The notes beneath the pieces are model-generated. The model was given only the letters and a program-made list of their open reading frames with translations, had not been told where the DNA came from and ran no database searches. DNA of 64,000 bases from Monilinia fructicola. Lineage: Eukaryota; Ascomycota; Leotiomycetes; Helotiales; Sclerotiniaceae. This document shows, one piece after another, positions 1-10,585 of the stretch (its first letter is position 1; each line of letters opens with the position of its first letter). The stretch lies in contig VICG01000003.1 of NCBI GenBank assembly GCA_008692225.1, forward strand, positions 326,001 through 390,000. The letters run 5' to 3'. The position numbers and the translations under genes were made by a program.

Positions 1-336
1 ATCCAAGGAATTGGCAGAAGCATGAGGGCCCATTCTTATGAGTATGAAATGAACTCCAATCCAGATTTTCTGTTGAAGCCCATCACGCCAACTTTGACTA
101 ATTCATATGGAAAATCGCTTGACCTTCCTGAATTTGTAAAGGGGCTAGAGCAAGAAACTTTTCGATTCCCGACAAAAGTACGGGTCCGAGGACACAAGTG
201 TGTTTCCATAGTCCAGTATATTCTCGAAAGGCGGTTCGATCCGATAATATATCGTAGAGGAGATTACTTTGTATATGGAGGAAGTGTTATAATGAGCGAT
301 GAAATGAATATCGAAACAGAAGACTATAGTAGATGA
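1..336 (+). CDS. 3' end of an unknown protein-coding gene (partial)
   Basis: The reading frame is open from the first base of the window to a TGA at 334-336, so the gene probably begins upstream. An internal ATG at 22 is available, but nothing marks it as the true start. About 111 residues are visible; they are polar, with no membrane segment and no motif I recognise. The tail is acidic. The downstream (TCAG)5 repeat and A+T-rich DNA fit a 3' flank. It could also be an intron-bounded last exon. Function unknown. Confidence 0.45.
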   Translation: MQGIGRSMRAHSYEYEMNSNPDFLLKPITPTLTNSYGKSLDLPEFVKGLEQETFRFPTKVRVRGHKCVSIVQYILERRFDPIIYRRGDYFVYGGSVIMSDEMNIETEDYSR

Positions 337-989
337 GGTCACTGTTGCTATTTTATTCTTCATTCAGTCAGTCAGTCAGTCAGAAATTGAAAATACTAAC
401 CTTGGAACCTTTAGGTCACTACGAAGTAATAATAACTTATAAAAGTCTTATTAGGTTCCTCTCCTATTACTAGGTAATTGATTATCCGGGCTACTGTGGC
501 TAATATAGCTAATGTGGCTGATATAGTTAGCAGAAAAGGCAGCGCCACATTTAGCTATGACGTTTCAGCCAGGGGTAAAAGAGACCTCGGCATGTTTCCA
601 AAAAATAAGAAGAACACTTTAATAGCTACTTTACCTACTTGTACGAGTAGCTGACCTAAACATTTCCAAAACCAAAAGCTTTCCCATGACTCTATTTACA
701 ACTTTCGATACCTTTTTCTGACATGAGCACAGTATTGCATCCATCTCAATTACCTACTACGACGTATATATATCCTAATACTTGGAATTAGACACCTTTT
801 TGAAAAAAATTCATATTTTCTGTTCTTTTCTCACTCGATACATATGCACATACATATATACATACAACTATCAGAATCATAATAGTCTCTTCAGTTTCTT
901 TCAAAATTCTTCAATATACAATCAAATCTCCTCTGCGACTGCGATTGCCACTGCCACTGCACCCAAATACAACTATTAAATCACCACCG
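337..989. other. intergenic, with (TCAG)5
   Basis: No supported gene. A tetranucleotide repeat TCAG x5 lies at 364-383. The last 200 bases, A+T-rich and then CT/CA-rich, are the promoter and leader of the acetylhydrolase gene at 990. An ATG at 945 is in frame with that gene but adds 15 residues not expected in the family. Confidence 0.6.
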
Positions 990-2721
990 ATGACATCTTA
1001 CCTCTCACGATTAAGCCCAATTCCAGGCTTTCCGGAATACACTGGACCTCACAAAGTAGGAACAATTGATGTCGAAATTCCTATCTCAGATCTCGACTCA
1101 CCCGCCCAGACACCAAGTAATGCAGAAAATATCCCAACAATTCAATATCGAATCTTTTACCCTTGCGATACGGATTTGAAACATAAAGGGAAGAGCGTGA
1201 ATTGGATACCTACACCCCAGAGAGATTACATAAGTGCATATTCGAGATTTCTGGGAGCTGGGAGTACATTGGCAGAGGTTATCTCGTAAGTTTGGGTCGA
1301 AATTTTGGAATAGGGGAGAAATGCTAATGTGTGCGGCGTGTTAGATATTTTCCCAGGCTTCTTCATTATGTTACCATACCCGTTCGAAAGAACGCGCCCC
1401 TCCTAAAACCTACGACTAGCAATAATCGTTGGCCTGTTATGATATTCTCTCATGGTCTAGGTGGTTCAAGAAATGCATATTCTCATATAGTAGGATCAGT
1501 AGCAAGTCATGGAATGATAGTTATTGCTTCTGAACACCGTGATGGGTCAACACCTATATCCTACATTCGTGAGCCGCCTTCCGATTCTTCATCGATGGAA
1601 AAAGAGAAGGTTTCACAAAAACATGCTAAGAAGACGGTTGACTACGTCAAATTATCACACACACCGAGTCCGGAGGTTGAGGAAGGGAGAAATGAACAAT
1701 TAAAGATTCGACTTTGGGAAATGGGGTTAATTCATGACAGTTTACTAAAATTGGATGAGGGAAAGAAGATTACAAATCTCAATACTTCTTCGACTTCATT
1801 ATCCATGCTCAAAGATCAAATGAATGTTCATGAACCTGGAAAAATCACCTTTGCGGGACATTCTTTTGGAGCAGCAACAGTGGTTCAGTTCATAAAATCA
1901 GTCTTTTATACACCGGAATCTTCTTCAGCCCCAAAGTCTTATAAGCCCCTTTATTCAACCTTTCCTAAATCCCCTATCTGCTCCCAAATTACACCGAACA
2001 ACCCAATTGTACTGTTAGATTGTTGGTGTTTTCCCCTCCGCTCTCAGGCGACCCGCTGGTTATGGGATCGTCCATTACCTTCTTACGCACCCTCTGGTCC
2101 TGGTGGTTCTGCAATTCTTGCAGTCGAATCGCAAGCATTTTTCAAATGGACCGAGCATTTCAAAACGCAACAAAACGTCTTCTTTCTGCTGACCCATCCT
2201 CACATAATCCATCCAGTAATGGAAAATCAGAACCGCATTTTTATTATCCTACCACGAGTGCACATCTAAGTCAATCAGATTTTGGTATTCTTTTTCCTTG
2301 GATTACGAAAAAAGTCTTCGCAGCAGAAGAACCAGAGAGAATTATGAAATTGAACGTTAGAGCTGTAATGCAGCTACTGAGAGAAAGAGGAATAGAAGTT
2401 TCAAAAACACGCAAGAAAGATTTGGAACTACAAGGCGATGAAGCAGAAACGAACGACGATGTCAAGATTTTCGGCAAGGACGGAGGAGTTCGGGGTTGGA
2501 ATTGGTTGAGTATTTCAGACGGTGCAGGTGGGGTAGCAGGAGTAGATGAAGGCGAAGAATCGGAAATCGCAGATAAGAAATTAGACGAAAAACAAGTCGA
2601 GGTTGGAAAAGGGGGTAATGATGAGGAAATTCAGAAACCGATTAATGCGGAGCTGGCGGAGGTTGTGTTGGAGAATGAGGTCAGGTCTAGTGCTGCAACA
2701 GGTGCAGGCTCTAAAGTTTAG
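990..2721 (+). CDS. platelet-activating factor acetylhydrolase-like serine lipase, frame-broken
   Basis: Predicted to hydrolyse the sn-2 acyl chain of PAF or oxidised phospholipids (PAF-AH / phospholipase A2 group VII family). Exons are 990-1285 and 1345-2721; the 59-nt intron has donor GTAAGT, branch GCTAATG and acceptor TTAG. I chose ATG 990 because MTSYLSRLSPIPGFPEYTG is a family-like N-terminus. The nucleophile motif GHSFGA places Ser at about 272. The preceding FSHGLGGSR is the oxyanion loop, Asp in LLDCW (about 324) is a triad candidate, and His in AHLSQSDF is at about 406. After FKWTEHF at about 2160 the frame must shift by one base to reach TKRLLSADP and the catalytic His; uncorrected, the protein stops at 2269 without that His. 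An AAAA run at 2162-2165 reading as five A restores a 557-residue protein. The C-terminal 100 residues are acidic and low complexity. Confidence 0.85.
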
Positions 2722-5086
2722 TGTTAGATATATCAACAAGTCGGGCGTAATTGGCGGAGTGTGTGATTCTAGGATTAGTGAATTGTTTTTTTGGGGGCGA
2801 ATTGTTTGACATCTTTGATTTTTATAGAGGCGCGCGCTACTTGCGTCTTGTAGAGTGGTGTATGAGTATGGACATCAGGTCTTGGTCTTGGTCTCGACCT
2901 TGAAGGAAAACAAAGGTTGGGAATCGAAAACATCGCAAATCGCATAGAGATCTTGTTATATAAGAAGTGATCAGATTAAACTTTTTTTTTAAAAATACTC
3001 AGAATATGCTATGTATGATTACATCTCTCGCTGGCATTCATTCCGGGTGCCCTGCTTCACCCACTGAAGCGTGTGCTTGCGAAATAACAAGGGGGAAACC
3101 GTATGGCACCCACAATTGATTACATCTTTGGTCGCTGGGTGAATCCGTGATGAAGAGCTTTGTATTCTACTCTGTATGTTTTCATCGCATTATGTCATTG
3201 TATGTATTATGGAATGGATACTCGTCGACTCGTCACTCGAATATCTGATAGTTTCTCGTTGAGGCGGTGAGTAGATGGATGAATGGATGGATGGATGGAT
3301 GGATGGGGAAATGGAGGTACTTTCTAAATTGGAGGGGGTGAGGAGCAAGATAGGATATCGAGCTTCAACGAGCGAAGCATACAGATGGATGATGGATAAG
3401 ACGGACAAGACGGAAAGACCAAGAACGAGAATCCAGATGCGCGATTCCCAAGCTCAGAGCGAAGAACGAAGTATAAAATTCGCAATTAAAAGACGTCGCA
3501 AGCGGTGATCATTGATCTACCCACAAATTTGCTGGTAGATACTAGATGCTTATTTGGATGATTGTATTTTTTACTAAGATATAGATAGATATGTATGTAT
3601 ATATGTATGTATGTATATATGTATGTATGTATGTATATATATGGTAACAGATAACAAGTAGAACACATATATAGCAATCTACCTAGCTGAAGGAAAATTC
3701 GGGGGGAACGATAAGTTATTCCTCTGCGCGTCTTTGGGGGGCTGTAGGTTTTGCCTCTTTGTATCTTGCGCATGCGATGATGCGACATGAGAGCCCTGAG
3801 GAAATCGTCTTCGAGACATGTCTGTGGAGCGAGCAAGATGGCTTTCTCGCTTAACTCCTCGATGGCGCTCTAGGCTCTGGGATCTACGGTTCTTGGCAGG
3901 GATCGGTGCGTCGGTGGAGAAGATGAGGTTTTGTGAGAGTTTATCTGGTCGATGATCTGTTGGGTTGAGATATCGTGATATATGCATATGAATGTACAGA
4001 CTCGGTTGCTGCCATGATGTATGTCAGGTAAGAATCTGATGAAGCAATCTCTCAAAGTAAAGACCAGGAGGGTGGGCATTTTTGAATCGCAAGGAGATTC
4101 ACTACTGGTCTGAAGATGAATTTAGTATGCAATCCATAGGGCAACTTCTCTACTGTATCTATCTGCAAAGATATGTAGTTGTTAGGGTTTGTGAAGATCT
4201 CGCAGTGGTCAGCATCTGAGGTGGTCAACAAGATTTCAGGCATTCCACATATATTATTATTTGCACGATGTGGCATAGAAGGAAAAATGGGATCAAAAGA
4301 ATCAATAGGGATAAAACAAAGATGAATGAATAGATGAATAGAGCGAGCTGATTCTAACGGGAGTTCAAATTATAGTAACACATTGAAGTGGAAGTGTTAA
4401 GATAATTGGGGGGGGGCAGAATGATAAGAGGGAGCAGTGGTGACAAAGTGAGAGAAGCAATGACGAATACAAATACTTAAACAGACAAATAAAGTAATCA
4501 TGACTAGAATGATAATCAAAGATCTCCATATAGGTGTTGGAGAGTCGAATATGAAAACTTTGCAGTCGCTGTTAGAGAGGAATCGCCCAAGTTCACGGAA
4601 TCACTCATCATAAATCACTAATCTCAACATTAAATACATATACATGACGCTTGAAGTATAATTATGGTTAATCCTTCTCTAGCCTCCGAATGCCCGATAA
4701 TTCCTTTTCTTATTAATTTGTACATCTAAACCTTCAGGACCAGATCAAATATTCCATCACCGCGCCTATCATCCAACTACCGTGTCTAACGTCTAACAAG
4801 CAGCCCAGGCCGCCAAAAACTAGACTAAGAATCCAACCAACCACATTTTTTCCATCCAGATACACTAATTTCTAAAATGCTTGCCTCCAGTGAATACGTG
4901 ACTGTGAAAATTTTGTCAGAAGAGGCTTCAACAAGAATTGCATCTACGCCGCCGCTACACAACTACTTATAAAATCCGCTACTGCACTTCCCAATGAAAC
5001 CAACCGTCACTTCTCGCAACTGTATTTTCAAAGATCACAACATCCCGTTTTCATCCCAAAAGCACCGATCGAAAGCCTCCACATCA

Positions 5087-5175
5087 TCGAATGTCGAATG
5101 TCGAATGTCGAATGTCGAATGTCGAATGTCGAATGTCGAATGTCGAATGTCGAATGTCGAATGTCGAATGTCGAA
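5087..5175. repeat. TCGAATG heptamer minisatellite, 12 copies
   Basis: Twelve perfect head-to-tail copies of TCGAATG at 5087-5170, followed by a partial TCGAA. Because seven is not a multiple of three, the array gives open frames on both strands with a repeating peptide; these are by-products. Confidence 0.97.
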
Positions 5176-5920
5176 GGGTTCGATGTGATCACTTAGCTCC
5201 TCATTTGAGGGTTCCCAGCTAGCACGCAACGAGGACGTGTGATCAATGCCAGCCACCCTGTACACGCATTAGCAAATCGGGGGAGGGGGTATACTTAACT
5301 CGAATGATCAGGCTGGAACAAAAGAAAAGAAAAAAAAGAGAAAGGAAAAGTATTCATCGCTGATGGAAAATACCATGAAAGAAAAAGAAACATCGCTGAT
5401 GAAAAATTCCATGCAAAAAAGGAAATCGCTGTTGGACCTGAGTCCAAAAAAAAACAAGAAAAAGCAAATGAAATAATTTTTTGGGGGGGTTTTATTGGGA
5501 AAAAAAGAGAAGGGAGGAAAAGGGAGAACAAGCGTTGAAAGAAAATCCTTAAAAAATTACCGGTGAAAAATTCTCGAATTTTTTTGGATTTTTTGCTTTT
5601 TTTGGATTTTTTTGGTTTTTTGGCCGCAAGATTACCCAGCAGATCAGACCGGCGGTAACAGGAATGTCGCATCCGAAGGTCACGATTAGCCTATGGCCTC
5701 ATGGGTCCTTGGATGTTCCCTAGCAGGGTCCCGAGTCTGATGGCCCGAGGTAATTGGCTCCCATTCCCGTAGTCCAGGGTCCCTCCTAAGTCAGATACCC
5801 GGCCAAGGGTTCTGAGGCTGGCACCAAGGGTTCCGGTAGGGGGATACCACGGTGTGATATCAGGAAAAAAAGAAAGAAAGAAAAAAAACTCCGAGAACGC
5901 GAAAAAAAAAGCAAGAAAAT

Positions 5921-6112
5921 CACTCGGAGTAGCTATGGACCTGGTATACCGGAAGAGAAACACTCAAAGTAGCTATTCGACTTGGTATATCTCTCAAAAG
6001 AGAGGTATATCTTTCAAAAGAAAGGTATATCTCTCCTTTGGAGAGATTACTCAAAGTATCAATGGACTTGGTAGTTTCACTCGAGTTACTCGAAGTAGCC
6101 ATGGACTCGGTA
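5921..6112. repeat. degenerate ~27-bp direct repeats
   Basis: Four related units begin at about 5921, 5961, 6048 and 6087, sharing ACTCRAAGTAGCYAT followed by GAC and GGTA. Between the second and third unit lies a shorter triplicated motif, GGTATATCTYTC plus a purine run, at about 5983-6035. The block sits just downstream of the minus-strand gene ending at 6146. Confidence 0.75.
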
Positions 6113-6145
6113 GATTTTAGAGGAGGACTTAGAGCTTGAGATCAC

Positions 6146-6939
6146 TCAAGGTGACCCCAAAATCCTCGATGTCCTCTCCGTCAGGTTTGCATGGTGGCCG
6201 GACCAGCCCGCCATGGGAGACGTATGGGTGAGCATACGCCTTGTGAATGCTCTCCTTGGCGGAGAGAGCCAGTCCATAAAAGGGCTCTGGCTTCTTGAAT
6301 GAAAGCTGGGCGGGGTGGTTAGGGCAAGGCTCCGGGGGCCAGCGGAATTCCCATCCAGGATAGCCGGCATGGGCTCATGTGACGGATTTGGCAACCAGGG
6401 TTGCTGGCAAATCCGGCAGGTCCATCGGCCAACCTGCTTCTCAGCGTGCAGGTTGGGATGATGCAGGATCGCATCATCATAGGGGATCCAGGTATCCGCG
6501 GGGTCTTCTGGATCAAAGGGCCTGTACTTGTGCATGTTGTACTGGCCATATTCCTGGAAGCGCACCTTCTTGGGCGCCTTTACCTTCACATACCTGAAAG
6601 AGAGGGGGAGGAGGGGTATACTTTCCAGTTCGCAAGGGTGCGAGAAAAGCCGTAGACCTGCAGTTGGTCAACGATAGTGGCAGGCCTGATTCCAGGCCGG
6701 AGGATTCCGGTTAGAACACCGGTGGTGTTCTCAAGGGGGGCGGCCTGGGCGGGGACATCCAGGATCATAGGAGGATCCTGGGCTGTGTAATCTATTAACA
6801 AAGGTGAGTATGAGCGAGACTCACCTGAGTGGAAGGCTTTGCTGGAGGTGGACGCAGCGGGGGTTGAGGTCTCGTCTTGTGGGTTGGCTAGACCGACAAG
6901 AGAAGTGGCGAACTTAATTGTATTCAAGAAGAAAGACAT
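6146..6939 (-). CDS. small unknown protein, probable two-exon gene
   Basis: The start ATG at 6939 follows a TATA-like TATATAA at 6999-7005 on the same strand. The first exon (6939-6658) encodes a hydrophobic N-terminus (MSFFLNTIKFATSLVGL), then a Ser/Thr/Pro-rich stretch. The second exon (about 6583-6146) starts VKAPKKVRFQEYGQYN and holds one CxxC pair in WTCRICQQPW. A 74-nt intron GTCTAC...GTGAAG joins them in frame (239 residues), but both sites are weak. An acceptor 10 bases earlier (TTTCAG) looks better yet breaks the frame, so a one-base indel as in other genes here is an alternative. No domain recognised; function unknown. Confidence 0.45.
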
Positions 6940-9299
6940 GATTAAGCTGAAGAGGAAAAAAAGAAAAAAAAAGGATTTTTTGATGTGGAAGATGGGGATT
7001 ATATAGATAGAATTCCCTCGGTGAGTCATTCAATTATTCCGTGATCGGTACGGGTCTATGAGCTAGGCACAAGTCATCGCGCAGATCCTATAGAAAAGAC
7101 GAATTAGTGCAGGGATTAGCGGGTCCTATATTATATGTTTGAATAGCTTGAATTACAATTAGACAATTCCGGCACTCAATTCCGATTTCTGATCCGGGTA
7201 CTCAATATACTTGAGATACTAAGTCCATATCAGAGAATCAACCCAATTGAGATACTAAAATGCTTTCAATCTTCCAAACAGTTTCAATTCTTGGAATGAT
7301 GAATCTTTCAATTAGGTTTAATGTCCCAGATAATTTGAATGTCCAAGATAATTTGAATGTTGGTATGAATCTGAATGTTTGAAATGGTGTGAAATGACAA
7401 AACTGGTATATAGCCCATAATATATCATTGTATTCCAGTTTTTATAACCTTCAGCACGTTAACAGTCTTTATCAGTGGCCTACAACGCTAGATAATGAAT
7501 CTAGCTTTTATATTTTAACAATCCTAGGGTTTTAACACATAGATAGTATAATGGCAATATTCTCGGACTATTCAACATCTCAACTTGCAGCAAATGCTCT
7601 TATTCAAAGAGTATGATCTGCGATGCTAATATAAACAATGACACTAGGATCCGAAAGCCTTGGAATATCTATGACAAACAGTCTGGATGTGAGTCATTTT
7701 TTCGGGTAATGATGACTATGTAGTTTGGTATTGATACACTAATACACTTACGCATGCGAATACACACGCCGATAATAGGAATCAAATCCAGTACCCACAT
7801 GCTACGGTGGCGATCTTAGATTTCATGTCAATCGATTTGTTGACCTTGAGAGTTAATGGCAGGAGCGGTCGGGTACACCAGAAAGCTTATATCTCACAAC
7901 AATTCGAACGTGGCAACTTTGTAATCTATTATGATCCGGTAAAAAAGAATCAAAAGTAAAACGACAAGGTGATTCTACTAAATATGATACGCGTACACGC
8001 ACATGAATACGTCGCGGTGAATTATCAAAATTCGGTGTTTCAAACTATGTTCGCATATGCTGAACGGAAAGTAAGGACCACAGGACTAGAGGCAAATACA
8101 GTTCTTATTGTTCAAGAGATAAGAATATCCTATGGGCTGGAACGAATTTGGACATTCAAAATAATCCTAACACTTGAATCATGCTGGATCTTTAAATTAA
8201 GTTGCAGCAAACTCAACAGACTCAAGTCATTCTATCATCGAGAAGCCCGTGACTCAAGAGATAAGAACCTAGATGTTTCACCTTTAACTATCATTTTCTC
8301 ATTATCTGCTGGTCGATCCGAGCAACTTCGACCAGGTTATAAATTTGAGCCTAACACGAGGATAGAGATATTCTCAGTGCTCATTTCTATTTCAAATACT
8401 CAACTGTGGGGGACTCGCCACAACTTGTGACATTGAAAGCATCCCAAAAATTCCAGATCCCTTTGGATGTTGTAATGCATTGAACTACTCAAAATATATG
8501 AAGCATCCAAGGTTGGCAGAAGTTCAAACCTATTCATGCATTTGATGTATCAATAAGCGTCAAGTATCAATCAACATTATACAATTCATCATGGGAAAGA
8601 TGTCTTGTATTCTTCACGAATGAACTTGGAATGAAGCTACCTCTAGCACAGCGCCGTTCTAGCCTCAAAAACATGGTAGGCAGTTTTGAACAGTGTATCT
8701 GCCATTCCCATACGTACAAAGCCAGCAGAAATGAAAATGAGGGATCTTCATATGATAAGTCCCCTACCAAAGTTTGTTGATACGCCCAGCCTATTTATGA
8801 TAATAAAGTAATGTCAAAATAAGGTTATAAAGTCGACCTTTGCATTTGCGCTACGAGGGAAAATGGGTCAGTTAAAGATAAGCGAGACTAAGCGAGCCTG
8901 ATGACATAAGATAAATTAACATCAGAATATGCTACCAGCCCGAAAAATATAGCAATATCATGGCTTCGTAATACATAGGTAGAACTTAGATTTCCCATAT
9001 AATTTTGTAAATTCACGAGCTTCAAAACTTCAGAACTCTGTCATGGAAATAGGATAATCTCGAAAAATGTACTAGCTCAAAGTCAGGACCGAGAGCGAGG
9101 AATTTTGTAAACAATTTCGAATTAGTCTCCTTGAATATGAAGGTTGAGATATGATAGCAATGATTTGATTGCAAAAACTTAGAACAGATTTGACACAACG
9201 TCGATGCAACTATTGCACTGTTTTTACAGAACATGGCAACATATTTGAACAGCCTTGAGACTCGATGAAGTGATTACTAAATTGGCAACAAGTCTAAAA
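6940..9299. other. gene-poor A+T-rich region
   Basis: No supported gene. An open frame of 153 codons at 7969-8430 has no start context, intron, motif or low-complexity bias that would support it. Sequence around 7200-7400 repeats variants of ATAATTTGAATGT and is otherwise featureless. Confidence 0.5.
6999..7005 (-). promoter_or_regulatory. TATA-like box of the gene at 6146-6939
   Basis: TATATAA on the minus strand, 60 bases upstream of the ATG at 6939. This is reasonable spacing for a fungal core promoter with a short leader, and it favours this ATG over upstream in-frame codons. Confidence 0.35.
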
Positions 9300-9918
9300 G
9301 TTAAGGAAAAAGTAATTGAAGCGGCTGTTCGAACATGGAACAATTTCCATATAGAGGCATGATGAATTCGGAAAATTTGACTTTATTACTCGCAAAAGGC
9401 TTGATCACTCGAATAAACGGGAGACTTGCAATACGGAAAGCACTGACTGCGGAACATGTAGCTGAAGAAAAATTGTATGGTGAGATCAGAAATTTCAAGG
9501 ACACTCATGAAGGGCTCATGGTTTTGGTTGACCTAATACGCCTATGGTATCGAAAATACTGGTATCATTTCTTAGGACGAGTGAAATTCTTTTAGACACT
9601 GCAAGGAATGGCGATTACGACTCAGTTAGATTTTTCGTATGGCGTCAGTATCTGCCAAAAGAGAGTGAACGTGCCAATAAGACAATGAAATAGGAAAAGT
9701 TCCGTCATTAACAAGCAGTTCAAGATGCTGAATTCTAAGATCCGAGTAAGAGACGTCCTGGAATTACAAACGATCTGATCCTTGCGCTTGCAATCGATAA
9801 GGCCATAACTAATGATCCATCGAAGAGCAAACATCAAAATCCGTGGTATAAAGCCATGAATTCAGCAGAAGAATACATAGATGCTCTGGAAGCTAGCTAT
9901 GATTCAAGAGAACCATAA
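9300..9918 (+). pseudogene. decayed coding relic, weakly ankyrin-like
   Basis: Two or three protein-like stretches in different frames follow one another. At 9335-9592 the peptide includes LLLAKGLITRINGRLAIRK. After a stop at 9593-9595 comes LLDTARNGDYDSVRFFVWRQ, which has the helix pattern of an ankyrin unit. After further stops, a stretch ending SAEEYIDALEASYDSREP runs to a TAA at about 9916-9918. Codon-like texture with in-frame stops suggests a dead gene. The family assignment is tentative; it resembles the clearer NLR/ankyrin relic at 40.2-42.6 kb in style. Confidence 0.4.
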
Positions 9919-10585
9919 ATACAATGAAAGTGCTCCACAAACCTTGCCACCTCCACATTGATCAGACGAGTGAGAAAAGGGTTAAAGACTAGGGGTTTGT
10001 TCAGTAGCCCAACATAGAAGCATCCGCAGCGAATCTCTTTCCACTTTCCTTCATCAACTCCAGAACAGAACAAACAATGTGAATTCTTGAATCGCAGAAA
10101 AGATGACAGGAAAAATCGGGTTATAGGTTAAAAAGTTAGAAAAGGGCTTTGCTCCGGTCCACTAGACCAGTGAATGGAGCTAGTTATAGCTGAAAACAAC
10201 AAATAAAGAGTAGCTGAGTAACATGCGCCATCTCAAAGTCAGACATAATGTTATTCCGAATAGTTCCTAGGACTGAGTTGTAGAATCATTTAGTACAGAT
10301 ACTGCAGGAGGTTGCAAAATCTTGTTATGTTGTTGTCTGATGGTCCCGTCTCAGACACCTTGCTTATAAATAGTAAGGTTAAGGCGGTGGCCGCAATACT
10401 TCACCGCCCAAGTTTTGCCGTTCTACCCTCAGGTTTTGATTACATAAACCACTTAACGCGCCCAAAAATATCGACGCGTCTCACAACTGAAGGTAAGGTA
10501 CTTGTAGATATTTGGAAAGGTTCTGCGCAATCCCAATTCGTAACCAACAACTTTTCAACGTGCACCAAAAATATCACTCTCAGAA
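9919..10585. other. intergenic and RFC3 promoter
   Basis: No gene seen. The last 150 bases contain two ACGCG elements, one of them the perfect MCB listed separately, and lead into the RFC3 start at 10586. Confidence 0.6.
10474..10479 (+). promoter_or_regulatory. MluI cell-cycle box (MCB) upstream of RFC3
   Basis: ACGCGT, 107 bases before the RFC3 ATG, with a second ACGCG core at 10455-10459. MCB is the binding site of the MBF (Mbp1/Swi6) factor that drives G1/S transcription of replication genes, which fits the downstream gene. The match is seen directly; function is inferred. Confidence 0.6.

Larger units (their letters stand above)
2722..6145. other. gene-poor region with simple repeats
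   Basis: No convincing gene. Contents: (GATG)n at about 3275-3306, a TATG/TATA-rich stretch at about 3585-3645, the TCGAATG array at 5087-5175, a purine/A-rich tract at about 5315-5620 with many homopolymers, and a degenerate direct-repeat block at 5921-6112. Short open frames at 3190-4080 lack introns, motifs and domain similarity. Confidence 0.6.

Noticed and set aside
2150..2170. Programmed ribosomal frameshifting as cause of the frame breaks
   Set aside because: No common slippery heptamer or downstream structure; signs differ between sites and unrelated housekeeping genes are affected.
5087..5175. CRISPR-like array
   Set aside because: Units are contiguous heptamers with no spacers, in a eukaryotic genome.
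7969..8430. 153-codon plus frame
   Set aside because: No motif, no plausible start, no intron signals; likely chance.
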